From: Devosia insulae DS-56
GTDB lineage: Bacteria; Pseudomonadota; Alphaproteobacteria; Rhizobiales; Devosiaceae
Direction of reading: 5' to 3'
Length of the DNA stretch: 64,000 nt
NCBI RefSeq assembly: GCF_000970465.2
Contig: NZ_LAJE02000363.1
Coordinates: 78,802 to 142,801 of the forward strand
Numbering within the stretch: position 1 is the stretch's first letter; every line of letters begins with the position of its first letter. The position numbers were made by a program, and so were the translations under genes. The notes beneath the pieces were generated by a model. It was not told the origin of the DNA. It saw only the letters and a list, made by a program, of their open reading frames with translations, and ran no database searches. Below are positions 9,036 through 17,615 of this stretch, piece by piece.

Positions 9036-9679
9036 GACGCCACGAACGCTACGCTGTCGCCGGCGCGCACCGTGGTCGGGGGCTCGGCGGCCGGGTCGAA
9101 GTTGCGGAACTCGGTATGGCCGATCACGTGCCAGCCGGTCGGGATGGCGGTCGAGGTGATTGCCGTCTGCCCGGCAGCGAACAGCACCGTGCCGGCCGGC
9201 ACCTGCCGCCGCACCACGCCCCGTCGCGGCACCACCAGCGCCTCGGGGTGCATGCCGCAATAGATGAAGCCCGGCGCAAAGCCGGTGGCCAGTACGCGCA
9301 GTGGCGCGGCGTTGTGGGCGGCAATAAAGTCGGCCACCAAGAGCCGCACCAGCCCTGCCACCTCGGAGAGATCCTCGCCGTCGAAATGCACGGTAACGCG
9401 GTGCTCGGCGTCCCCGGCAGCCGGCTGCCCGGGTGCCGAGACCAGCAGGCGCACCTCACCGGCCAGTGCATCGAAGCCGATGGCCCCCGGCTCATAGCGC
9501 AGCAGCACCGAAACGAGGTTCGGCACGATCTCCACCACGCCGCGCACGCCCGCGGCTTCGACCCGGGCAGCAAAGCCGATCGCTGCGCGATTGGCGTCGT
9601 CGGAAAGGCTCTCGGCGAAGCGGATCAGCAGCCCACGGTCGCCCAGGGGCAGCAGGGTTGGCGTAAGGGTGTCGGTCAT
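9032..9679 (-). CDS. pxpB: 5-oxoprolinase subunit PxpB (KipI-like)
   Basis: A 215-residue KipI/PxpB-family subunit that pairs with PxpC. It begins MTDTLTPTLLPLGDRGLLIRF, and has the family FAPGFIYCGMHP segment followed by VPAGTVLFAAGQTAI. In Bacillus the homologues KipI and KipA also act on a sporulation kinase, but with pxpA adjacent the metabolic role is the better call. It lies nine bases downstream of a small secreted-protein gene (9689-10093). Confidence 0.92.
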   Translation of the reverse strand: MTDTLTPTLLPLGDRGLLIRFAESLSDDANRAAIGFAARVEAAGVRGVVEIVPNLVSVLLRYEPGAIGFDALAGEVRLLVSAPGQPAAGDAEHRVTVHFDGEDLSEVAGLVRLLVADFIAAHNAAPLRVLATGFAPGFIYCGMHPEALVVPRRGVVRRQVPAGTVLFAAGQTAITSTAIPTGWHVIGHTEFRNFDPAAEPPTTVRAGDSVAFVAS

Positions 9680-9688
9680 CGGGCGGCG

Positions 9689-10093
9689 TCAGGCACCGCC
9701 GCCGGGACAGCAGGCCATCAGCAGCTCCCACCGGCGTGGCTTTGGTGGGATCGAGCGCGGCGCATCGACCAACGAAGCGACCTGGTAGGGACTAAGCGGC
9801 GGGAGGTCGACAAAGCTGCTTGGTCCCGAACATGGGAAGCAAGGTGGTGGCGGCGGTGGGGCGGCATCCCCGCTGCCCCCGGCGCCCAGCGGCGTGAGAT
9901 CGAGCGGCACCCGGCTGGGGCCGCAGTACTGGGCATGGGCGACAGAATCGAGCAGCAGCGAGAAGCAGCCGAGGAAGTGTCCGAGCCCGTCCTCCGCTGC
10001 CGACGGCACGGAAACCGCTCGCGCCGGGCTCGCAGATATCAGCAACGCCAGAGCGCAAGCCGCGCCGAGACGCCAGTACTGGTTCAGTTTCAT
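9689..10093 (-). CDS. Secreted proline-rich hypothetical protein
   Basis: A 134-residue protein with a clear Sec-type signal peptide: MKLNQYWRLGAACALALL followed by ISASPARA and a likely cleavage after ARA. The mature part has five cysteines (two in a row near the end), a run of seven prolines before CFPCSG, and a basic PPKPRRWE segment. I recognise no domain. The start at ATG 10093 is preceded by GGGAGAG. It lies directly upstream of pxpB, but nothing in it suggests a role in 5-oxoproline metabolism. Confidence 0.65.
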   Translation of the reverse strand: MKLNQYWRLGAACALALLISASPARAVSVPSAAEDGLGHFLGCFSLLLDSVAHAQYCGPSRVPLDLTPLGAGGSGDAAPPPPPPCFPCSGPSSFVDLPPLSPYQVASLVDAPRSIPPKPRRWELLMACCPGGGA

Positions 10094-10239
10094 CGGCGCT
10101 CTCCCGCCCACCGGGCACCTGACGGCCCCCACCAATAGCTAGCAAGGCGCGCCACTCATGGCTATCCGTATGCGAACAGAGTCTCCGGCTTTCGCGGGCG
10201 TCTCACGGCAATCGCGCAAGACGAAAAGGTCCAGTTCCC

Positions 10240-10788
10240 ATGTCTATTCCCGGCGCCAGCGTTATCGTCGAAGGCCACGCCATCGTCTCGGTCGACGGCA
10301 TGATCGCCGCTGCCGATGGCAGCATGCCGCCGGCGCTCCGCAACGAAGCCGACTGGCGCATCTTCCAGGCGGCGCTCGACGCCGCGGCGCTGGTCGTTCT
10401 TGGCCGGCTGGGTCACGAGCGGCATCCCAACCCCGGCCGCAAGCGCCTGGTGCTGACCCGCTCGGTCGCAACGCTCGAACGCGACCCGGCCGATCTCCTG
10501 ACGCAGTTCTGGAACCCAGACGGCATGGAGATCGGCGATGTCCTGAAACAGCTCGAGATCGCCTCGGGCACCATCGCCATCACCGGCGGCACTGGAACGT
10601 TCGATGTGTTCCTGCCGCTGCTCGACCGCTTCGTGCTTTCGGAGGTTCGTGATCTCACATTGCCCGACGGCATCCCCTGCTTCAGCAAGGGCCACCCACG
10701 CCTGGTGCTGCCGGGCGCCGGTCTCGAGGCCCGCGACATGGAACTGATCGATCGTGGCGTGGTCCAGACCCAGTGGGTCCGGCCCTGA
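10240..10788 (+). CDS. Dihydrofolate reductase-like (RibD C-terminal fold) protein
   Basis: A 182-residue protein related to the DHFR/RibD C-terminal reductase superfamily. Supporting segments are VSVDGMIAAADGSMP near the N-terminus, ALVVLGRLGHE, and the glycine-rich nucleotide-binding ITGGTGTFDVFLP. The true substrate is unknown, and it is not a canonical FolA. The stop at 10786-10788 directly abuts the dodecin stop in the palindrome TGATCA, so the two genes are strictly convergent with no spacer. Confidence 0.75.
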   Translation: MSIPGASVIVEGHAIVSVDGMIAAADGSMPPALRNEADWRIFQAALDAAALVVLGRLGHERHPNPGRKRLVLTRSVATLERDPADLLTQFWNPDGMEIGDVLKQLEIASGTIAITGGTGTFDVFLPLLDRFVLSEVRDLTLPDGIPCFSKGHPRLVLPGAGLEARDMELIDRGVVQTQWVRP

Positions 10789-11004
10789 TCAGCTCGGATC
10801 CTCGATCCGGAAGCCGACCTTCATGACCACCTGATACTGCGCGACCTTGCCCTCGAAGATCGAGCCGCGCACCTCCTCAACCTCGAACCACTCGAGGTTG
10901 CGCGTGGTGCGATGCGCCCGGGCGATGGCGCTTTCGATGGCGTCGGTAATCGAGGCCGTCGACGAGCCGACCAGATCGATTTTCTTGTAGGTGTGGTTTG
11001 GCAT
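10789..11004 (-). CDS. Dodecin family protein
   Basis: A 71-residue dodecin. These small proteins assemble into hollow dodecamers that bind flavins (FMN, riboflavin) or CoA. The family pattern is complete: HTYKKIDLVGSSTASITDAI, the flavin-stacking tryptophan in TRNLEWFEV, and the C-terminal QYQVVMKVGFRIED strand. The start ATG 11004 gives MPNHTYKK; the long upstream extension of the frame is not real. Confidence 0.92.
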   Translation of the reverse strand: MPNHTYKKIDLVGSSTASITDAIESAIARAHRTTRNLEWFEVEEVRGSIFEGKVAQYQVVMKVGFRIEDPS

Positions 11005-11188
11005 GTCAGTCCCCTTCATCTGTCGAACGGGCAATGAGCCTGGGCTGCCGGGTGAGCCGGCAGGCCAGCTACGCCGCGCCGTTCCGGCGGCGCTGTCAAG
11101 AGAATGCGGTGCCAATTGGCCGGCAGCATCTTGACGATACCGCCCCGCAACCGTCACCTGCTGCGCCCACCTCCCAGCGTAGTTCCAG

Positions 11189-11656
11189 ATGTCACCTCGC
11201 CGGATCGATCTCGCCGCCAACCTTGCCGCGCTAGCGGCAGGAGCCCTGCTCTCGCTTATGGTCCACCTCAACGGCGAACTGGCTCGCCAGGGCGGCGCAC
11301 TGTTCTCGTCGTGGATGGCGCACGGCACCGGGACGGTCGCAGCCCTCCTGGTGATCCCGCTGTGGTGGAAGGCGATCCAGCGCAGTGAGGGGCCGCGCCA
11401 AGCCATTCCGTTCTGGGCCTATCTCGGCGGCTTTGCCGGCGCGGTGACGGTAATTATGACCTCGACGGCGGTGAACTCGGCGCTGGCGCTGAGCGGCACT
11501 CTGGCACTGGGCCTCGCGGGGCAGATCGTCTTCAGCCTCGCCGCAGATCGCTGGGGGCTGTTCGGCATCGCCAAACGGCGCCTGCGGCTGGGCGACGGAA
11601 TCGCCCTCGCGCTGATTGTCGCCGGCAGCGCCCTCGTGATCTGGGGCAGCCTATGA
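11189..11656 (+). CDS. DMT-superfamily DUF606 (YdcZ) half transporter, first partner
   Basis: A 155-residue inner-membrane protein of the DUF606/YdcZ group in the drug/metabolite transporter superfamily, with about five hydrophobic helices. The repeat-typical SLMVHLNGELARQGGALFSSW near the N-terminus is mirrored by the second gene (VGVSRQLNGRLAVSTSALFASF). Its stop overlaps the next start (ATGA, 11653-11656). The pair most likely forms an antiparallel heterodimer; the substrate is unknown. Confidence 0.8.
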   Translation: MSPRRIDLAANLAALAAGALLSLMVHLNGELARQGGALFSSWMAHGTGTVAALLVIPLWWKAIQRSEGPRQAIPFWAYLGGFAGAVTVIMTSTAVNSALALSGTLALGLAGQIVFSLAADRWGLFGIAKRRLRLGDGIALALIVAGSALVIWGSL

Positions 11657-12105
11657 TCGAAGCAGTGGTGCTTGCGTTTGTCGCCGGCGGCCTGGTCGGC
11701 GTCAGCCGCCAGTTGAACGGCCGCCTCGCGGTATCGACTTCGGCGCTGTTCGCCTCGTTCTGCAACCACCTCGTCGGCTTTGGCCTCCTGACCGTGCTCG
11801 GGCTGGCGATCGGCGGGCTGCTCCGCGACGGTGCGTTCTCGGGGCCGTGGCATATCTATTTCGGCGGGCCGGTCGACGTGGTGTTCGTGGCGCTGAGCAG
11901 CTGGATCATCGCCCAGATCGGCGCCACCCGTTCGACCATGCTGATCATCGCCGGTCAGGTGCTCGGCGGTGTGGCGCTGGATTGGGTGCTGACCGGCAAG
12001 CCGGTGTCAGTGGCCGCGCTCTGCGGCATCATCCTGATCGTCGCCGGGGTGATCGTCGCGCAGCGGCAGCGGACGACCGCCCCGACCGCGGCGGATGGTG
12101 ACTGA
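11653..12105 (+). CDS. DMT-superfamily DUF606 (YdcZ) half transporter, second partner
   Basis: A 150-residue five-helix membrane protein paired with the preceding gene. It begins MIEAVVLAFVAGGLVG and ends in a basic cytosolic tail after IILIVAGVIVAQRQR. It is the C-terminal partner of a probable heterodimeric transporter. It converges on the guanidine operon, from which it is separated by a stem-loop at 12129-12158. A short remnant resembling its 3' end appears to lie at 24708-24761. Confidence 0.8.
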   Translation: MIEAVVLAFVAGGLVGVSRQLNGRLAVSTSALFASFCNHLVGFGLLTVLGLAIGGLLRDGAFSGPWHIYFGGPVDVVFVALSSWIIAQIGATRSTMLIIAGQVLGGVALDWVLTGKPVSVAALCGIILIVAGVIVAQRQRTTAPTAADGD

Positions 12106-12125
12106 GCTGGTGGGGAGGCGGAAGC

Positions 12126-12233
12126 CTAGTTCGGCGGAGGATCTTTCCTTGGCCGAACAATGCCTTTGCGGGCGGCGAGGCCGTCGCCCAGGCGATGCAG
12201 CAGCAACCGCACGGCGCGAATGACAGCGTTCAT
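12126..12233 (-). CDS. Candidate 35-aa ORF coupled to allophanate hydrolase C-domain gene
   Basis: A 35-codon ORF beginning with ATG that overlaps the stop of the preceding gene as ATGA, the same coupling used throughout this operon. The product is basic and possibly amphipathic: MNAVIRAVRLLLHRLGDG, then LAARKGIVRPRKDPPPN. It does not resemble AtzG, the small partner of Pseudomonas AtzE. It is the last frame of the guanidine operon and overlaps the terminal stem-loop. Overlap geometry supports translation; nothing indicates function. Confidence 0.35.
   Translation of the reverse strand: MNAVIRAVRLLLHRLGDGLAARKGIVRPRKDPPPN
12129..12158. terminator. Stem-loop between convergent DUF606 pair and guanidine operon
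   Basis: The arms GTTCGGC and GCCGAAC are perfect, with further pairing of GGA and TCC inside. It lies in the short gap between convergent genes and could terminate both transcripts. It overlaps the last codons of the 35-codon ORF. Confidence 0.45.
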
Positions 12234-12646
12234 CCTGCACGCTCCGCCAGAAATGCCCGCCAGCCGCCAAAGCGCGTGATCTCTTCCGCCTCGGCCACGG
12301 CATGGGCCTCGCAGAGGAACCCCGAAACGGCGGTACCGTCCTCGAGCGAGACCTTGCCGATGCCGAGCGGCGCAGGGATGGCGGCAACGAAACGGCCGAA
12401 GGCATCGGATGGCAGCGACCAGACTTCGACCTCGAGACCGGGACCGACAAAACCGGGTTCGCGCACCATGCCCGGCTTGGGCGGCGTCGTGTTGGGGAGG
12501 GCGAAGAGCCGGTAATCCGGGGAGGTGCGGCAGCGTTTGACGAACTGGCCGCCCGAGGAGGTCAGTTGCGGGTTGAGCGGCAGGCCGGTGAGATGGGCCC
12601 CGACGACCACGATGGGAAGCGCGCCGTCAGCTTGGTTCTCGGCCAT
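12230..12646 (-). CDS. Stand-alone allophanate hydrolase C-terminal domain
   Basis: A 138-residue protein that corresponds to only the C-terminal domain of allophanate hydrolase (AtzF/DUR1-type). Family segments are VVGAHLTGLPLNPQL, TSPDYRLFALPNTTPPKPG, EVEVWSLPSDAFGRFVAAIP and GFLCEAHAVAEAEEITRFGG. In two-domain enzymes the N-terminal amidase cleaves allophanate and this C-domain acts on N-carboxycarbamate. No amidase domain is encoded next to it in the window. The start lies two bases after the carboxylase stop. It is either a natural split enzyme whose amidase is elsewhere or a reduced gene. Confidence 0.85.
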   Translation of the reverse strand: MAENQADGALPIVVVGAHLTGLPLNPQLTSSGGQFVKRCRTSPDYRLFALPNTTPPKPGMVREPGFVGPGLEVEVWSLPSDAFGRFVAAIPAPLGIGKVSLEDGTAVSGFLCEAHAVAEAEEITRFGGWRAFLAERAG

Positions 12647-12648
12647 GT

Positions 12649-15600
12649 TCAGATCTCCTCTAGTACGATGATGACGTCGCCGGTTTTGACGTTGCGCCCC
12701 GGCCCGGCCCGAACGTCGCGGACGGCGCCGGCGGCGTGGGCGGTGACGGTGATTTCCATCTTCATGGATTCGATGATGGCGACCGGCTGACCCGCTTCGA
12801 CATGGGCGCCGTCCTCGACCAGGATCTTCCAGATATTGCCGGGCACCGAACTCGCCACGCCGAAGTGGCCGGTCGGGATCTCGCTGGTGTCGGCAGCACT
12901 TGCGCCATCGTCGGCGACGAAGCTGTCGAGACCCTCTTCCTTCCAGCGCTGACGCTCGGTTTCAAAGGCCGACTGCTGGGTGCGCTTGAAGGCGCTGATG
13001 CTGTCGGCGTTGCGGGCGAGCTCGGCCGCGTAATCCGCGTAGGAGAGCTTTGTCTCCTCGATCCGCACTGGGTAGCCGCCATGCGGGAAGGCGGCGCGCG
13101 CTTCGGTCAGCTCATCATGGCTGACCGGAAAGAAGCGGATCTGATCAAAGAAATCGAGCAGCCATGGCGACCTGGCGAAAGCAGCCGTCCGACGCCAGGT
13201 GTTCCAGACCTGGATGGTGCGGCCGAACAGCTGATAGCCGCCCGGACCTTCCATGCCGTAGATACACATATAGGCGCCGCCGATGCCTACAGCGTTCTCC
13301 GGGGTCCAGGTGCGGGCCGGGTTGTACTTGGTGGTGACGAGGCGATGGCGAGGGTCCATCGGGGTCGCGACCGGCGCACCGAGATACACATCGCCCAGAC
13401 CGAGGACGAGGTAGCTGGCATCAAAGATGGTGGCCTTTACCGCCTCGATGTCCGGCAAACCGTTGATGCGGCGAATGAACTCGATGTTGTCAGGACACCA
13501 CGGGGCATTCGGCCGGACCAGCTCCTGGTACTTCCGCATCGCCAGTTGCGCCTCGGGATCGTTCCAGCTCAGCGGCAGATGGACGATGCGGGAGGGGACC
13601 GTGACCTGTTCCGGGACCGGAAGGGATTGCTCCATCTCCCGCAGCAATCCGAGGAGATGGCCGCGGCTGATGCGGGTCGAGTCGTAATGGATCTGGAGGG
13701 AGCGGATGCCGGGGGTGAGGTCGATGATACCGTTCCTCGCTCCGAGCCTCGCCTCCCGACGCACGGATTCCATCAGCAGGTGAACGCGGAGGCGCAAGGC
13801 GAGGTCGAGCGCCATCGGGCCGTACTCGACCAGCAGGTTGTCATCACCCTGCCGCCGGTAGACCACCGGCACGGGGCCGGCATCGGAATGGCCGACGATG
13901 GCTGAGCCGGCCTCTCCCGGCCGGTGGATCGCCGGGCCGGCGATCGTGTCATCGGGGCGGGCGACCGGGACAAAGCGGATGCTGTCGCCTGGCTTGAACT
14001 GGCCAAGTTTCCAAAGCTCGTCGCGCGCCATGACGGCGGGGCAGACGAAGCCGCCAAGGCTCGGCCCGTCCGGACCGAGGATGATCGGCATGTCGCCGGT
14101 GAAGTCGATGGCGCCGACGGCATAGGCGTTGTCATGCAGGTTGGACGGATGGAGGCCAGCCTCGCCACCATCGGTACGGGCCCATCTCGGCGCCGGTCCG
14201 ACCAGCCGGACGCCGGTGCGCGCCGAGTTGAAGTGCACCTCATAGGCCGTCGAGAACAGGGTCTCGATATCCTGCTCAAGGAAGAAGTCCGGCGCACCGT
14301 GCGGGCCGTAGAGCACGCCGACTTCCCAGTTGCGGGTCAGCGGCGCGGGATCGGTGGCGGGGCTAGCAATTTGCCCGGCACGGCCGAGATGCAGGACCTC
14401 GCCGGCGCGCAAGGTGCCGGTGGCATGGCCACCGAACTTGCCAAGCGCGAAGGTGGCCCGGGACCCAAGCACTTCGGGCGCCGCAAGGCCGCCGGAGAAG
14501 GCGAGGTATGACCGTTGGCCCGGCCCCTCGATCGCGCCGATGCTCAGGATCTGGCCTGCGCCGATCTCGATGCGCTGGTTGTGCAGCAGCGGGGCGCCGT
14601 CGAGCTTCATGGGCATGTATGCACCCGCGAGCGCGAGCGTTGCCGGCGCATGAAACCGCAGGGTTGGTCCGGAAACCGTGAGTTCGAGCGCCGCCGTCTC
14701 ATCGGCATTGCCCACGAGGCGATTGGCGTGGCGAAAGCTGCGCTCGTCCATCGGTCCCGATGGCGGCACGCCGACGTGCCACAGCCCGAGCCGGCTCGGC
14801 AGTTCCTGCAGCGAGGACTGCGCGCCGGGCGTGATGACTTCCACTACGTCCGGGGTGAAAGCGAAGCGCCGCAACGCCGTGGTCGCCACCAAACCGGAGG
14901 CGAGCAGGTCGGACGAGGCGATGGCGCGGAGGTAGTCGAGGTTGGTTTCGACGCCCGAAATGCTGGTCTCATCCAGCGCGGTGCGCAGCTTCGCGATCGC
15001 GGCCGGCCGATCATCGGCAGCGACGATGATCTTGGCCAGCATCGGATCGTAGAAACTGGTGACCTCGGTGCCGGTCTCGACCCAGGTATCGACGCGGGCG
15101 TCGCCGAACTTCACCTCAGTGAGCAATCCGGCGCTGGGCTGGAAGTTGGCATGCGGGATTTCGGCGTAGAGCCGGACCTCCATCGCCGCGCCCTTCGGCG
15201 TCAGCGGCGCAACCGGGATGACGGTTTCGCCGGCGGCCTGGCGGATCATCCACTCGACCAGATCAATGCCGAAAACCGCTTCGGTGACCGGGTGTTCGAC
15301 CTGCAGGCGGGTGTTGACCTCGAGGAAATAGAACTCCTCGCGATCGGGGTCGTAGATGAACTCGACCGTGCCGGCGGATCGATAGCCGACGGCACGGCCG
15401 AGATTCACGGCGGCCTCGTGTAGCCGATAGCGTGTGGTAGCGGAAAGCCCGGGTGCCGGCGTTTCCTCCACCACCTTCTGGTTGCGCCGCTGCAGCGAGC
15501 AGTCGCGCTCGCCCAGTGCAATCACCCTGCCCTTGCCGTCGCCGAAGAGCTGAACCTCAACATGGCGGGCGTCGGAGACGAAGCGCTCCAGATAGACCCG

Positions 15601-16181
15601 CGCATCGCCGAAGCTGGCCCGGGCGGTGCGTTGTACGCCATCGAAGGCGGCACTCAGCGCCGCTGCGTCAGCACAGAGCGACATGCCGATGCCGCCGCCG
15701 CCGGCGGTCGACTTGAGCATCACCGGGTAGCCGACCGTCTCGGCTGCCTCGAGCGCCTGCTCGGCAGTGGCGAGCAGGTCGGTGCCTGGGAGCAGTGGCA
15801 CACCGTTGGTTTTGGCCAACTCGCGAGCCGTGTGCTTGAGCCAAAAGCCTCGATGTTCTCGGGCGTCGGCCCGATAAAGGTGATGCCCTCGGCTTCGAGC
15901 CGGCGGGCAAAAGCCGTGTTCTCCGACAGGAAGCCGTAGCCGGGGTGGACCGCCTGCGCCCCAGTTGCCTTGCAGGCGGCGAGGACGGCTTCGACGTCGA
16001 GATAGCTCTCGGCGGCCGGCGCGGGGCCGAGGCGGATGGCTTCGTCAGCGAGTTGCACTGCCTTGGTGAAGCGGTCAGCGTCGGAGTAGACCGCGACCGA
16101 GCCGATGCCCATGCGCTTGAGCGTGCGGATGATGCGCACCGCGATTTCGCCGCGGTTGGCGATAAGGACCTTGGTGAACAT
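12649..16181 (-). pseudogene. Guanidine/urea carboxylase, biotin-dependent, broken by a 1-base frameshift
   Basis: An about 1177-residue multidomain carboxylase if one base is restored. It has a biotin carboxylase domain (KVLIANRGEIAVRI, then STAGGGGIGMS, EVNTRLQVEHPVTE), a KipA-like carboxyltransferase half (SRLGLWHVGVPPSGPMDER), a KipI-like half (YRRQGDDNLLVEYGPM), and a C-terminal biotinyl domain with the ESMKM lysine motif. It carboxylates guanidine or urea using ATP and bicarbonate. The riboswitch and two DUF1989 neighbours favour guanidine. After ENIEAFG the frame shifts: GGCTCAAGCAC stands where GGCCTCAAGCAC would give FGLKHTARELAKTNG. The missing base lies at 15840/15841. The start is ATG 16181, or GTG 16184 overlapping the previous stop. 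It is a sequencing error or a recent null mutation; everything else is intact. Confidence 0.9.
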
Positions 16182-16801
16182 CACTCGGCGTCCCAGACCA
16201 GGACCTGAATGGGCGTCGGGTTGAAGCCGTTACAGGGGTTGTTGATCTGCGGGCAGTTGGAGATGACGCAGAGCACGTCCATTTCGGCGACCAGTTCGAC
16301 ATAGTCGCCGGGCTTGCTCAGCCCATCGACGATGGTCATCTCGCCCGAGGGCGAGATCGGCACGTTCATGAAGAAGTTGATGTTGGGGACGATGTCCCGC
16401 TTGCTCATGCCGTGTTTGCTCACTTCCAGCAGGAAGTTGTCACGGCAGGCGTGCAAATAGCGGGTTTCATGGCCGAAGCGGACGGTGTTGCTTTCGCACG
16501 AGCAGGCGCCGGCCATGGTGTCATGACGACCGCAGGTGTCGGCAACCACCGTGAGCATGGTGTTGCCCTCGCTGGAGACGATCTTCGTGCCGACCCCGAC
16601 ATAGGCCGAGCCCTGGGTCCGCAGCGTGTCCTGGGCGCTGTAACGTTCGGCAAAGTCGTCGGCGCGGTAGAAGATCGTGTCGACGGCCTGCTGCCCCTCG
16701 CTGTCGACGATGCGGATGGTCTGGCCTTTCCTGACGATGCCGGACCACGGCGCTTCGGCGGGGATGAAATGGGACTGGATGGCGGTGGCTGGCTGACGCA
16801 T
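16181..16801 (-). CDS. DUF1989 protein, UAAP2 type (carboxyguanidine deiminase subunit)
   Basis: A 206-residue DUF1989 protein of the urea-amidolyase-associated UAAP2 type. Published work on such clusters shows the two DUF1989 proteins form carboxyguanidine deiminase (CgdA/CgdB), which turns carboxyguanidine into allophanate and ammonia. Visible family features are IRIVDSEGQQAVDTIFY, CGRHDTMAGACSCES with a cysteine cluster, NINFFMNVPI, and the C-terminal VISNCPQINNPCNGFNPTPI. The start ATG 16801 lies one base beyond the previous stop. The frame extends upstream into the neighbour, which is rejected. Confidence 0.88.
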   Translation of the reverse strand: MRQPATAIQSHFIPAEAPWSGIVRKGQTIRIVDSEGQQAVDTIFYRADDFAERYSAQDTLRTQGSAYVGVGTKIVSSEGNTMLTVVADTCGRHDTMAGACSCESNTVRFGHETRYLHACRDNFLLEVSKHGMSKRDIVPNINFFMNVPISPSGEMTIVDGLSKPGDYVELVAEMDVLCVISNCPQINNPCNGFNPTPIQVLVWDAE

Positions 16802-16802
16802 T

Positions 16803-17615
16803 TCAGGCCCCCGCACGGGCGTTGTTCTCGAAACCGCGAACGGCTTCGGCGGTGGCGGTGCGGCAGAGGTCATCGCCCGCCACTTCGGCAACATAGCGGG
16901 TGATTTCGACGGGGTTCGGCGCGTAGACCGGCCCGGGATCGAGTGGGTGTGGACAGTTGGACAGCGCAACAAGCAGGTCCATCTCAGCGCGCAGGTCGAC
17001 ATAGTGGTTGCCGTCGAGCAGGTCGGACTGCCAGGCGAAGTGGCCATCGTCATCGGAAACACGGACCGGCGCGAACAGGGTGAGCGCCATCGGCAGATCG
17101 CGTCGCGACAGGCCAAGCTTGCCGGCAGCCAGGACGAAATTATCCCGTGTGTTGCGGGTGACGGCGCCGGGATACTTTGCGGCATTGGCGGCGGCAGTGG
17201 AGCCGCCAAGCAGCACGTCATGCGCGCCGCCCGAGGAGTCCTCGGTGATCGACAGCATCACCCGGCCCATGTCGGAGAACAGCACCCTGCCCCGCTGGGC
17301 GCGGGTATCCCACTGCACCTTGACGGTATCCGGCAGGTTGAGCCGCTCGCTGGTGTCACGGGCGCTCCAGCAGACGAGGGCAACCGAGGCGAAACCGTGC
17401 GTCTGTGCGATGCGCAGGGCCTCCCCCTGGCGCAGCAGGGTCGACCAGTACCAGCCAGCGGCCAGGGTTTCGGTGGCGATGACATCGCCCGCGATCGGCG
17501 CGGCCGGCACTACGCTGGCTTCCGGCAGTGCCTTGGCGGCAAAGCTGAGGCCCTTTCTCTGGTGTTCTTCGTAGCGGGCGCGGTCGGCAGCGATCTGCTC
17601 CGGGGTTCGGCTCAT
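16803..17615 (-). CDS. DUF1989 protein, UAAP1 type (carboxyguanidine deiminase subunit)
   Basis: A 270-residue DUF1989 protein of the UAAP1 type, the partner of the next gene in carboxyguanidine deiminase. Family features are AGWYWSTLLRQGEALRI, VLFSDMGRVMLSI, the SGGAHDVLLGGS loop, NFVLAAGKLGLSRRDLP and the C-terminal LVALSNCPHPLDPGPVYAPN. The last matches the SNCPQINNPCNGFNPTP region of UAAP2. The start overlaps the ATPase stop as ATGA. Operon position between the transporter and the carboxylase is typical of guanidine clusters. Confidence 0.88.
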   Translation of the reverse strand: MSRTPEQIAADRARYEEHQRKGLSFAAKALPEASVVPAAPIAGDVIATETLAAGWYWSTLLRQGEALRIAQTHGFASVALVCWSARDTSERLNLPDTVKVQWDTRAQRGRVLFSDMGRVMLSITEDSSGGAHDVLLGGSTAAANAAKYPGAVTRNTRDNFVLAAGKLGLSRRDLPMALTLFAPVRVSDDDGHFAWQSDLLDGNHYVDLRAEMDLLVALSNCPHPLDPGPVYAPNPVEITRYVAEVAGDDLCRTATAEAVRGFENNARAGA

